Part shown: positions 34,079 to 43,422 of the stretch, one piece after another
Position numbering within the stretch: the stretch's first letter is position 1
How the letters are laid out: every line of letters begins with the position of its first letter
NCBI GenBank assembly: GCA_029203145.1
Contig: CP119309.1
Span: 126,501-190,500, forward strand
From: Candidatus Brevundimonas phytovorans
GTDB taxonomy: Bacteria > Pseudomonadota > Alphaproteobacteria > Caulobacterales > Caulobacteraceae
Direction of reading: 5' to 3'
Length of the DNA stretch: 64,000 nucleotides
Position numbers and translations under genes: made by a program
Notes under the pieces: generated by a model
The model's input: only the letters and a program-made list of their open reading frames with translations
Told to the model about the DNA's origin: nothing
Database searches by the model: none

Positions 34079-34082
34079 CGCG

Positions 34083-35054
34083 CTACCTCACGTCAAAAGC
34101 CAGCATCATGGTCCGCTGCACGGCGTTGAAGTTGTCGTCGGACAGGATGTAGAGGCGCGTCCGCTCGCCGCGTCGCTCGACCGCGATGCCCTCGAAATTA
34201 TCGGTCGTGCCGGGCAGCTTCAACTCGACCAGCACCGGCCCCAGCGTCCCGTCCGCCGCCATGCGCCGCACCCGCGCCCGCACGTCGATGGGCGCGCGAT
34301 AGGACCGCTGCACCACGAACCAGCCCCCCGCCGGATCGCGGTCCATGCCGGTGATGCGATAGTCGCCTTCCGTCAGCGGCGTCTCCGGCGGCGCGGTCGC
34401 GACGGCGCAACGCGCGGCCGAACAGTCCCAGACCCCGCCGGATTCACCCGCCACGCGCCAGCCGTCGCCTGAGGCCGCCAGCCCCTCCATCCCGTCGTTT
34501 TCGGGGAAGGGGAAGTCGGGCCGCCGCACGGCCTGGGGCGACCGCAGCGCGGTCAGCGGTCCATAGTTCCAGATGCGGTGGTCGCGCTCGAAGCTGACCA
34601 GCAGGTCGCCGCCAGGGGTGACGGCGAGGCCCTCGGCGTCACCCTCCGTCTTCTCGCTGATCGGCGTCCCGTCAGTCAGGGTCAGGCGGCGCACGCTCAA
34701 GCCCTCCAGCCCGATCAGCCGACCGCGCGCGTCCAGCGCCAGCCTGCCGCGCGCCAGATCGCCGACATCCGACACGCTGATGAAGCCGCCGTCGCCGGTC
34801 AGCTTCAGGTCCGACAGGCTGTGCAGGGGCGAGTCGTTCCCGGCCAGAACGGTCACGCCACCGGCGTAGCGTACGCCCTTGCCCAGGACGGCCGCGCCCG
34901 GCAGGCCCAGACCGACCGGACGAGTCGAGGCGCTGACCGTGCTCCAGCCGTCGGCTTGCGGTGTCGGCGTCCACGGCTGCGAGGTCACGACCGCGCTGGC
35001 GCAGGCCGCCAGGGTCAGCGCCGCCAGAGCCGCGACATAGAGGCGCCGGTTCAC
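34083..35054 (-). CDS. Esterase-like activity of phytase family protein, lipoprotein
   Basis: A 323-residue protein starting with GTG at 35054. The signal has a lipobox (TLAACAS), so it is a predicted lipoprotein. The mature part resembles the beta-propeller phytase-like esterase domain (PF13449), with VGLGLPGAAVLGKGVRYAGG, ISEKTEGDAEGLAVTPGGDLLVSFE and FEGIAVERRGERTRLYILSDDN, the typical blade repeats. It likely acts in the periplasm or outer membrane on phosphoesters or other esters. The GTGA overlap with the CobT stop shows translational coupling, an unusual partner for a cobaltochelatase subunit. Confidence 0.82.
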   Translation of the reverse strand: MNRRLYVAALAALTLAACASAVVTSQPWTPTPQADGWSTVSASTRPVGLGLPGAAVLGKGVRYAGGVTVLAGNDSPLHSLSDLKLTGDGGFISVSDVGDLARGRLALDARGRLIGLEGLSVRRLTLTDGTPISEKTEGDAEGLAVTPGGDLLVSFERDHRIWNYGPLTALRSPQAVRRPDFPFPENDGMEGLAASGDGWRVAGESGGVWDCSAARCAVATAPPETPLTEGDYRITGMDRDPAGGWFVVQRSYRAPIDVRARVRRMAADGTLGPVLVELKLPGTTDNFEGIAVERRGERTRLYILSDDNFNAVQRTMMLAFDVR

Positions 35055-36922
35055 GCCGCGCGTTTCTTCACAGACCGGGCCACCGTCTTGGGCTTGGCCT
35101 CGAACAGCTCGGCCAGCTTCTCGGTCATGACCCCGGCCAGTTGCTCGACATCGACGATGGTCACGGCGCGGCGATACCAGCGGGTCACGTCGTGGCCGAT
35201 GCCGATGGCGATCAGCTCGACCGGAGACTTGGTCTCGATCTGCTCGATGACCTGACGCAGGTGCTTGTCCAGATAGAGGGCGGCGTTGGCGGACTGGGTG
35301 GAATCATCGACGGGCGAGCCGTCGGAAATCACCATCAGGATCTGGCGCGACTCGGTGCGTCCCAGCAGCCGCTCGTGCGCCCAGGTCAGGGCCTCGCCGT
35401 CGATGTTTTCCTTCAACAGGCCCTCGCGCATCATCAGGCCCAGATTCTTCTTGGCCCGGCGCCACGGCGCATCGGCGGACTTGTAGATGATGTGGCGCAG
35501 ATCGTTCAGGCGGCCCGGGTTGGCGGGCTTGCCGGCGCTGATCCAGGCTTCACGGCTCTGGCCGCCCTTCCAGGCGCGGGTGGTGAAGCCCAGGATCTCG
35601 ACCTTGACCCCGCACCGCTCCAGCGTCCGCGCCAGAATGTCGGCGCAGACCGCCGCCACCATGATCGGCCGCCCGCGCATCGAGCCGGAGTTGTCGATCA
35701 GCAGGGTCACGACCGTGTCCCGGAACGGGCTCTCGCTCTCCATCTTGAAGGACAGGGGGCTGGTCGGATCGGTGATGACGCGGGTCAGGCGCGCGGTGTC
35801 CAGCACGCCTTCCTCAAGATCAAAAGCCCAGCTGCGGTTCTGCTGCGCCATCAGGCGCCGTTGCAGCTTGTTGGCCAGCCGTGACACGACGCTCGACAGG
35901 GTCGCCAGCTGGGCGTCCAGCAAGGATCGCAGCCGGTCCAGCTCCATCGGGTCGCACAGTTCTTCGGCGCCGATGGTCTCGTCATAGGCGGTGGTGAAGA
36001 CGCGATAGGCTTCGACGGCGCGCCCGTCGTCCACGCTGTCCTGACGGTTGGGCAGGGCGCCTTCGTTCAGTTCGGGGCCGTCGTCCGAGGCCTCGCCGTC
36101 GGGATCGGCGGGGGCGCCGTCGGGGCGGGTCTGGCGCTCGTCCTCGGCGGACTGATCGTCGGCGGCGCCTTCCAGCGACTGACCGCCTTCGCCGCCGTCC
36201 TCTTCTTCCTGTTCCTGCTCGTCGGGCTGATCCTGCTGCGACTGGTCGGGCTCGTCCTCGCCTTCCTCGTCGTTGGCGTCCTCGGCCTGACCGTCGCCGG
36301 GGTCGAGGTCCAGCGCCCGCAGCACGTCCTTCAGCCTGGCGGCGAAGGCCGTCTGGTCGTCGGCTACGGCGGTCAGGGCGTCCAGTTCGGCCCCCGCCTT
36401 CAGCTCCAGATTGGACCGCACCAGATCCAGCATGGACTTCAGGCCGTCGGTCGAGGCTTCGCCCGTCAGCCGTTCGCGCACCAGAAGCGCCGCCGCCTCG
36501 GCCACCGGCACCCGCTCGGCCTCGGCCCTAAGCGCGCCCGACTTCTCCAGCCGGGTCAGCAGGGCCGCATTCAGGTTGTTGCGCACCCCCTTCAGTTCAC
36601 GCGCGCCGACCGCCTCGACCCGCGCCTGCTCGACCGCGTCGAACACCTCGGCCGCCGTCTGGTCGATCGGGCGCAGCCGGGCGTTCAGGGCTTCGTCGTG
36701 ATTGGCCAGCCTCAGGGCCAACCGGTCGGCCTGACCGCGCAGGGCGGCGCTCTCGGGCGCGCCCGGATCGCGCGGCGGATGGGGCAGGGTCAGGACGCCG
36801 TTGGACAGCCTCGGCCCGTCCGAGCCGAAGTGGACCTCCAGTTCGGCCTGCTCGGCCAGAGCGCGCGCGGCGTTCGCCAGAGCGCGTTTGAAGGTCTCGA
36901 CGGGGGTCTCTGCGGCGGCCAT
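35051..36922 (-). CDS. cobT: Cobaltochelatase subunit CobT
   Basis: A 623-residue protein of the aerobic cobalamin pathway. CobT with CobS forms an AAA+ complex that, together with CobN, inserts cobalt into hydrogenobyrinic acid diamide. The N-terminal helical region is followed by a long acidic linker (about residues 210-285, rich in Asp, Glu, Gln) and a C-terminal vWA domain with the MIDAS motif LIDNSGSMRGRP. The start ATG 36922 (MAAAETPVETFKRAL) is preferred over 36940 because the extra residues are not family-like. CobS and CobN genes are not in the window. The downstream phytase-like gene overlaps by four bases. Confidence 0.93.
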   Translation of the reverse strand: MAAAETPVETFKRALANAARALAEQAELEVHFGSDGPRLSNGVLTLPHPPRDPGAPESAALRGQADRLALRLANHDEALNARLRPIDQTAAEVFDAVEQARVEAVGARELKGVRNNLNAALLTRLEKSGALRAEAERVPVAEAAALLVRERLTGEASTDGLKSMLDLVRSNLELKAGAELDALTAVADDQTAFAARLKDVLRALDLDPGDGQAEDANDEEGEDEPDQSQQDQPDEQEQEEEDGGEGGQSLEGAADDQSAEDERQTRPDGAPADPDGEASDDGPELNEGALPNRQDSVDDGRAVEAYRVFTTAYDETIGAEELCDPMELDRLRSLLDAQLATLSSVVSRLANKLQRRLMAQQNRSWAFDLEEGVLDTARLTRVITDPTSPLSFKMESESPFRDTVVTLLIDNSGSMRGRPIMVAAVCADILARTLERCGVKVEILGFTTRAWKGGQSREAWISAGKPANPGRLNDLRHIIYKSADAPWRRAKKNLGLMMREGLLKENIDGEALTWAHERLLGRTESRQILMVISDGSPVDDSTQSANAALYLDKHLRQVIEQIETKSPVELIAIGIGHDVTRWYRRAVTIVDVEQLAGVMTEKLAELFEAKPKTVARSVKKRAA

Positions 36923-37030
36923 GGCCCACACATAGACCACCCCGCGCGCGGGGGAAGGGGGCGGGGGCCTCAGGCGGTGAAATCCGCCGCTTAAAACCTA
37001 GCGCCGGAAAGTCTTGGCCGTGCGCTTCGC

Positions 37031-37156
37031 CTAAACCAGACGACACAGATCGTGCATCTCGTTCGAGCCGGTGCGTTTGCCGCGATAGCAGACTTCACGG
37101 GTTGCTTCGCCGGGCGCGGGGGAGGATCTATCCCGCACGACACCGCCTAGGGGCAT
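37031..37156 (-). CDS. Possible tiny C-x14-C-R protein (third member of a tandem family)
   Basis: A 41-residue frame that ends REVCYRGKRTGSNEMHDLCR, so the cysteines are separated by exactly 14 residues and followed by R, as in the two secreted proteins just upstream. No signal peptide is present with ATG 37156, so it may be a remnant, be exported otherwise, or have a longer start not visible here. Evidence is the shared pattern and synteny only. Confidence 0.4.
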   Translation of the reverse strand: MPLGGVVRDRSSPAPGEATREVCYRGKRTGSNEMHDLCRLV

Positions 37157-37259
37157 GGCGAACGCCGACTGGACGTGCAGCGGAGCGCGACGGGGCCGGA
37201 CAGGACTAGAACCATAAAGAGCGAAGCCAGTATGTGAGGCTCCCTTTGTGGTGGGGCGA

Positions 37260-37538
37260 TCAATCGCCTTCGATACGGCCCAGGCGCTGCATGTCTTTCA
37301 TCATGTCGCTGGCCATGCGTTCGCGCTCGCTGCTGTTCACCGGCACGCGCCGACAGACGCGACGCGGGATGTTGGTGTCCATGGCCCGTTCGCGAGAACA
37401 GACCACGCGCGTCGGGCCGTCCGGCAGGGTCGGGGCGCGGGCCGAGATGTTCATGCCGGGCGCGCGTCTCGGCGGAGGCGCTTCCATCGCCTCGGGCGAT
37501 TGGGAGAGGGCGACGACGGCGAAAAGGGTGAGCAGCAT
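37260..37538 (-). CDS. Small secreted C-x14-C-R protein, copy 2
   Basis: A protein of about 92 residues from ATG 37538 (signal MLLTLFAVVALSQ). The core is PTLPDGPTRVVCSRERAMDT ending NIPRRVCRRVPVNSSERERM: cysteines 15 positions apart, preceded by a P-x-L-P-x-G-P-T-R-V-V block, identical in layout to copy 1. The C-terminal tail MASDMMKDMQRLGR is helical and charged. It starts four bases after the stop of copy 1, so the two are coupled. The paired cysteines probably form one disulfide in the periplasm. Function is unknown; the family appears to be an uncharacterised secreted protein of Caulobacterales or sphingomonads (inference). Confidence 0.7.
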   Translation of the reverse strand: MLLTLFAVVALSQSPEAMEAPPPRRAPGMNISARAPTLPDGPTRVVCSRERAMDTNIPRRVCRRVPVNSSERERMASDMMKDMQRLGRIEGD

Positions 37539-37542
37539 GGTG

Positions 37543-37878
37543 TCAGTTGACCGGACGTCCGCCGGGCTGGCGCACATTGGGGCCGTTCTCGGCGTTCAGG
37601 CCGATGCTTTGCAACTGTCGCACATAGTCGCCGCCCATACGTTCGCGACCTGAGGTGTTGACGGCCACCTCACGACAGACGCGGCGCTGGATGTTGCTGT
37701 CCATGCTGCGCTCGTGGTTGCAGACGACGCGCGTCGGTCCGTTGGGCAGGCTCGGCGAGCGGGCTGAGATGACGCGCGACGGGTTGCTGGAGACGACGCG
37801 CGGGCGGGCGCCGTCTTCTTCGGTCTGGACGGCGGGCGCGCCCAGTAGGGCCAGGGCAGCGGCGGTGATCAACAGCAT
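37543..37878 (-). CDS. Small secreted C-x14-C-R protein, copy 1
   Basis: A 111-residue protein with a short signal (MLLITAAALALLGAPA). The core PSLPNGPTRVVCNHERSMDS ends NIQRRVCREVAVNTSGRERM. About half of the residues around the cysteine core match copy 2, so the pair arose by tandem duplication. The tail (MGGDYVRQLQSIGLNAENGP) differs. Predicted periplasmic with one disulfide. No domain name can be given. It is first in a two- or three-gene minus-strand unit; the NYN protein gene lies 89 bases upstream on the same strand. Confidence 0.72.
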   Translation of the reverse strand: MLLITAAALALLGAPAVQTEEDGARPRVVSSNPSRVISARSPSLPNGPTRVVCNHERSMDSNIQRRVCREVAVNTSGRERMGGDYVRQLQSIGLNAENGPNVRQPGGRPVN

Positions 37879-37966
37879 GGCGAGCTCCTGTCGGCTGACG
37901 GTTCAGGCGACATCCTGCCTTCGATTGCATGCTGTGACAACTTCGGTATCTGAATGGTCCCGCTTG

Positions 37967-38713
37967 TCAGCGCGGCTTGACCCGCACCCGCATGGCTCCG
38001 CCCGCCCCGGCCTCGACGTCGAAACGTCCCGTGGCGCGGATGAGGTCCGAAAGCTTGGCATAGCCATAGGTGCGCTGGTCGAAGTCGGAATAGGCGTTCC
38101 GCAGCCGGTTGCCGATGCCGCCGATATTGACCCAGCCGTCGCCGTCCTCGTCCATGTCGGCGATGGCGGCGGCGATCAGGCGCGTGGCCTCGGAAGGCTT
38201 GCGAGAAGGGGGCGGCGGGCTGGCGGTCTCGACCTCCTCGCCCGCGTCGGCGGGCCGTCCGGTCAGGTTCTCGGTGTAGATGAAGCGTGTGCAGGCCTGG
38301 CGGAAGCTCTCGGGCGTCTTGCGCTCGCCAAAGCCATAGACCGGCACGCCCTGTTCGCGGATGCGCGCCGCCAGCCGGGTGAAGTCGCTGTCCGACGACA
38401 CCAGGCAGAAGCCGTCGAACCGGCCGGAGTGCAGCAGGTCCATGGCGTCAATGACCAGGGCGATGTCGCCGGAGTTCTTGCCCTTAGTGTTGGCGAAATT
38501 CTGCTGCCACTGGATGGCCCAGCGCGGCAGGACCTCGATCCAGCCCTTCAGCGAGGGACTGGCCGCGTCGCCGTAGATGCGTCTGGCGCTGGCTTCGCCC
38601 AGGGTCGCGATCTCGGTGAACAGGGCCTCGGCGATCCGGGCCGAGGCGTTCTCACCGTCGATCAGGACGGCCAGGCGCGGGGCGCGGGCGGCGATGGGCA
38701 GGTCGGTCGGCAT
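37967..38713 (-). CDS. NYN-domain (PIN-like) protein with C-terminal LOTUS/OST-HTH
   Basis: A 248-residue cytosolic protein. The N-terminal NYN/LabA-like nuclease domain has RLAVLIDGENASARIAEALF, SGDIALVIDAMDLLHSGRFD and FCLVSSDSDFTRLAARIREQ, giving the acidic metal-binding triad. The C-terminal region (TRLIAAAIADMDEDGDGWVNIGGIGN and TYGYAKLSDLIRATGRFDVE) resembles the LOTUS/OST-HTH RNA-binding domain. This domain pair is known from LabA/DUF88 proteins with proposed RNA targeting or cleavage. ATG 38713 is preferred; a longer frame from 38770 adds basic residues not typical of the family. It is divergent from the gene at 38799. Confidence 0.88.
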   Translation of the reverse strand: MPTDLPIAARAPRLAVLIDGENASARIAEALFTEIATLGEASARRIYGDAASPSLKGWIEVLPRWAIQWQQNFANTKGKNSGDIALVIDAMDLLHSGRFDGFCLVSSDSDFTRLAARIREQGVPVYGFGERKTPESFRQACTRFIYTENLTGRPADAGEEVETASPPPPSRKPSEATRLIAAAIADMDEDGDGWVNIGGIGNRLRNAYSDFDQRTYGYAKLSDLIRATGRFDVEAGAGGAMRVRVKPR

Positions 38714-38798
38714 AAGCAGGGCCTTCTGTTGACGCCGCGCCAGCCTTGACCGGCAGGCGGGCGGGGTCAACCGCCGCCGGGCATGCTAAGGGGTCGCC

Positions 38799-39227
38799 AT
38801 GACCAACACACCCTTGCGCCGCCTGATCGACATGCCCGGCGTCGATGATCTGGAACTGAAGGCGCTGATGAAGCCGCGCTACGCCGATCCCGACGCTCGC
38901 GACGAGTTTCCTGAGATCGACGCCCTGACCAGCGCCCTGTTCGGCCTGACCGGCGAGGCGGCCGAGGCCGTCGAACTGCCCGCCGACTGGGACGACATTC
39001 ACCGTCTGTCCGGGACCGATCTGGCCGAGGCCTTCGAGGCCCTGGGCTGGGACGTGACGGACAAGCGCAGGAAGCCGCTGCGCCTCATGCCCCACTATGC
39101 CCTGCCTCTGGCGCTGACCGTTCGCGGCCTCGCCGGCGAACTGCCCTTCCACGCCGAGCCCGACCACCCCACGACCGACTGGGGCTCCAGTCTGGCCGCC
39201 GACGCCGCCCGCTTCAGGAAGCGGTAG
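38799..39227 (+). CDS. Conserved hypothetical protein
   Basis: A 142-residue acidic soluble protein (LRRLIDMPGVDDLELKALMK and a later EAAEAVELPADWDDIHRLS). Many alanine, leucine and aspartate residues suggest an all-helical protein; the second half has RKPLRLMPHYALPLALTVRG. No domain recognised. It is divergent from the NYN gene (about 85 bases between starts) and is followed by the terminator at 39263-39291, shared with convergent lepA. Confidence 0.65.
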   Translation: MTNTPLRRLIDMPGVDDLELKALMKPRYADPDARDEFPEIDALTSALFGLTGEAAEAVELPADWDDIHRLSGTDLAEAFEALGWDVTDKRRKPLRLMPHYALPLALTVRGLAGELPFHAEPDHPTTDWGSSLAADAARFRKR

Positions 39228-39262
39228 CGGCCTTCGCCGCCTGGCTCGCGGGGCCACAAGAA

Positions 39263-39291
39263 AAGGGCGGAAAGTCCTGCTTTCCGCCCTT
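39263..39291. terminator. Rho-independent terminator between a hypothetical gene and lepA
   Basis: AAGGGCGGAAAG (39263-39274) and CTTTCCGCCCTT (39280-39291) form a perfect 12-bp stem with loop TCCTG, with A-rich sequence to the left. It lies between convergent genes and can act in both directions. Confidence 0.85.
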
Positions 39292-39318
39292 CCTGGTTTC
39301 AGTCGTCGTTGGCGAGGA

Positions 39319-41127
<1,809 letters not shown>

Positions 41128-41560
41128 GGTCCGGCGCGCTTAGCATCCGCCGGGCGGGAAGGCTACGGAAACGGCGATCGGCGTGCAGGGCGCGGCCTGG
41201 GCGCCCGCGAAGGGGCGCGGGTAGAGCGGCAAGACGTGGGGAAGGGATCTTGTTCAGTGGATCGAGTCTTGATCGATTCGTCTCTCAGGCGAATATGGTT
41301 TGATCATGTATTCACGATCTCGTGACAGTATCTAAAAATTGCCGTTTTAATTCTTTGTGTTTATCATCAATTCATCTTTTCTGTCCGGTGACCGGCTCTG
41401 GAAAAGATCATTTGATCATCTGTGGACCAATCGCGCCTTTTTCTGAGGCATGGGGTTCGATTTGGGCGGCGGAACGGGCGGCGGAACAGATGACGGGCTG
41501 TTCTGATTTGGTGGACTGGAGGCCGAGGGGCCTTCCGTTCACCAGCCTGGAGGGTTCATC
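41128..41560. promoter_or_regulatory. AT-rich leader and candidate control region of the Fap-like cluster
   Basis: This 433-base gap has its left part GC-rich and 41230-41450 markedly AT-rich for this genome. It contains TCACGA-TC-TCGTGA (41312-41325), a perfect 14-bp palindrome with arms of six; TTTGATCAT at 41309 and again near 41411; and an extended GATCATTTGATCAT at about 41407. A GGAGGG ribosome site precedes the GTG start at 41561. It should hold the promoter of the amyloid-like genes and perhaps the lepA promoter. Binding by the Crp/Fnr regulator encoded at 44132 is an inference. Confidence 0.5.
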
Positions 41561-42217
41561 GTGAATAGCAAACTTATGACTTCGGCCTTTGCGCTCACTG
41601 CCGTTTTGGCGTTCAGCGCTTTGCCGGCGGCTTCCGCATTGGCCAATCCCTGGTCCGGCGGTCCGGATATCAACGACTCGTTCAACGACAATTCTCGGCA
41701 TGACACCGATCTTGATGTCGATATCACCGATTCCATGAACGACAACTCGACCAACGATAATTCCAAGGCCATGTCGTTCGATTCTCACGACGATAACTCG
41801 AAGGTCGAAGATTCGAACAACGACAACTCCAAGGTCGAGGACTCGAATAACGACAACTCGAAGACCGAAGATTCGTACAACGACAACTCGAAGATCGAAG
41901 ATTCCTACAACAGCGACTCTTCGACCAATGATTCCAACAACGACAATTCGGACAACTCGACCACCAACATGCGGATCTCCATGTCGATCCAGGAGCTGAG
42001 CGCCAATGTGAGCGGCTTCGAATTCGATGTGGGCGGCGGCCATCATGACGGCGAGCTGCGCACGGGCGATATCAGCAACTCCGGCGGCGCCTTCGCCGGC
42101 TTCGCGGGCATCCAGACGGCGAACTACAACACCGGCTTTGCGGCCAACAACCAGGCGGCGACGGCGATCAGCGCCAACGCCAACGTCACCTTCGGCAACG
42201 GCGGCGGCGGCGAGTAA
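41561..42217 (+). CDS. Secreted Asn/Asp/Ser-repeat protein, putative fibre (amyloid-like) subunit
   Basis: A 218-residue protein starting with GTG at 41561, with GGAGGG six bases before. Sec signal at about 1-28 (cleavage ALA-NPW). Residues 71-130 hold six in-register 10-residue units, most with consensus K(V/T/I)EDS(N/Y)NDNS. The region 37-70 is a looser version. The C-terminal region 168-210 contains GAFAGFAGI (176-184) followed by an N-T-G-x-x-x-N-N-x-Q pattern. Low-complexity acidic repeats plus a C-terminal beta-like block suggest a secreted polymer-forming protein. It is first in the cluster with FapD- and FapF-like genes, in the position of FapA/FapC, but is not clearly homologous to FapC. 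No cysteine is present in the mature part. A strong hairpin terminator follows. Confidence 0.75.
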   Translation: MNSKLMTSAFALTAVLAFSALPAASALANPWSGGPDINDSFNDNSRHDTDLDVDITDSMNDNSTNDNSKAMSFDSHDDNSKVEDSNNDNSKVEDSNNDNSKTEDSYNDNSKIEDSYNSDSSTNDSNNDNSDNSTTNMRISMSIQELSANVSGFEFDVGGGHHDGELRTGDISNSGGAFAGFAGIQTANYNTGFAANNQAATAISANANVTFGNGGGGE

Positions 42218-42225
42218 AAGACCTG

Positions 42226-42260
42226 AACCGGCCAGACGAGCGTCTGGCCGGTTTTCTTTC
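42226..42260 (+). terminator. Terminator/attenuator inside the Fap-like cluster
   Basis: AACCGGCCAGACG (42226-42238) and CGTCTGGCCGGTT (42241-42253) form a perfect 13-bp stem, with an AG loop when fully paired, followed by TTCTTTC. It lies nine bases after the repeat-protein stop and upstream of the next co-directional gene, so it would make the first gene the most abundant product. Confidence 0.82.
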
Positions 42261-42283
42261 TGGGTCTTCCGAGGAGGGAAGCC

Positions 42284-42706
42284 ATGTTGCGCTATATCGG
42301 GTGCGCCGTGCTGGGGGCGCCGATCCTCATGCTGGCGAGTTTGGCTTCAGCCCAGGTCCTGCCCGCGCCAGGCGCGCCGGGCGATGCTGCGGCAGGGCTC
42401 TCGGTCGTGTCCGCCGTTGCGGTTCCGGCGTCGGCGACAGGTGACGCTGCGCCCCAGGTGCTCAGTCTCGATGAACTGGAAGGCGAGAACGGACTTCAGA
42501 GTCTGCAGGTCTACGCCAACACCACCCAGAACCTGTCTGCGAACAACTCGGGCAACACCATCAACGCCCATCAGGTCGGCTCTGGCGACATCACTCTGGC
42601 CGAGGGGGCCTTTGCCGGTTTCGCCGGCATCGGCAATTTCGTCATCAACAGCGGCCACAACAACAACCTGCAGGGCTCGCTCAGCATCATGATCGTTTCC
42701 CCGTGA
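42284..42706 (+). CDS. Small secreted protein with GAFAGFAGI motif (putative minor fibre subunit)
   Basis: A 140-residue protein with a signal peptide (1-23, SLASAQ). A Pro/Ala/Val-rich segment is followed by VLSLDELEGENG (59-70), which keeps L-12, S-11, E-8, L-7 and G-2 of a double-glycine leader but lacks the last glycine. It then has an Asn/Ser/Thr-rich part and GAFAGFAGI (108-116), identical to the motif in the repeat protein, with N-S-G-x-N-N-N-x-Q afterwards. The DNA of the shared motif differs, so it is conserved at the protein level rather than a recent copy. The end GTGA overlaps the C39 peptidase start. It probably takes the FapB/FapC-like position. Confidence 0.75.
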   Translation: MLRYIGCAVLGAPILMLASLASAQVLPAPGAPGDAAAGLSVVSAVAVPASATGDAAPQVLSLDELEGENGLQSLQVYANTTQNLSANNSGNTINAHQVGSGDITLAEGAFAGFAGIGNFVINSGHNNNLQGSLSIMIVSP

Positions 42707-43422
42707 GCCGAGGCGCCCTGACATGGAGGGACGCGGCGGTCGGCGTGGCCGCGCTGCTGTTCGGCACGTCGGCGGCGGCTGAGGTCACGATCAACCAGGG
42801 CGCGGCGGCCTATTCGGTGCAGGTCGTCAGCTACCGCGATATTCCCTTCCGCACGGTGGTGCGCCAGGAGTACGACTACAGCTGCGGCTCGGCCGCCCTG
42901 GCCACCTTGCTGCGCTATCACTACGGCCGCGACGTCAAGGAGCATGACGTCTTCGTCTATATGTACGAGCATGGAAACCGCGAGGCGATCGAGCGCGTCG
43001 GCTTCTCCCTGCTGGACATGAAGCGCTATCTCGAAACCCACGGCTTTCAGGCGGACGGCTTCCGCATGAGTCTGGATGCCCTGGAGGCGGCGGAGGCGCC
43101 GGCCATCGTCGTCATCAACCAGCAGGGCTATCGACACTTCGTGGTGCTGAAGGGCGTGTCCGGTGATCGCGTGCTGATCGGGGATCCGGCTCTGGGGCTG
43201 AAGACCTATAGCCAGGCCGAGTTTGCGGCGATGTGGAACGGGATCGCCTTCATGATCCGCAATTCCGCCGACCGTTATAATGTCGCCGAGGAGTGGCGGC
43301 CCTTCGCCAAGGCACCGATGGATCGCGTCCTGCCGACGTCGTCCCTGGCGGAACTGACGCGAGAGCTGCCGCCCCTCTATCAGATCACAACGACCTTCAC
43401 GCTCGACCCCTATCTGAGGTGA
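42703..43422 (+). CDS. C39-family cysteine peptidase, secreted (FapD-like)
   Basis: A 239-residue protein starting with GTG overlapping the previous stop. A short signal peptide (about 1-26) directs it to the periplasm. The papain-like C39 site is complete: Q55 and C61 in VVRQEYDYSCGSAALATLL, H145 in GYRHFVVLKG and D161 in IGDPALG. There is no ABC transporter part, unlike bacteriocin C39 exporters. In Pseudomonas, FapD is a protein of this class in the functional amyloid operon. The neighbour carrying a double-glycine leader is a plausible substrate. The next start overlaps the stop (TGATG). Confidence 0.9.
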   Translation: MSRGALTWRDAAVGVAALLFGTSAAAEVTINQGAAAYSVQVVSYRDIPFRTVVRQEYDYSCGSAALATLLRYHYGRDVKEHDVFVYMYEHGNREAIERVGFSLLDMKRYLETHGFQADGFRMSLDALEAAEAPAIVVINQQGYRHFVVLKGVSGDRVLIGDPALGLKTYSQAEFAAMWNGIAFMIRNSADRYNVAEEWRPFAKAPMDRVLPTSSLAELTRELPPLYQITTTFTLDPYLR

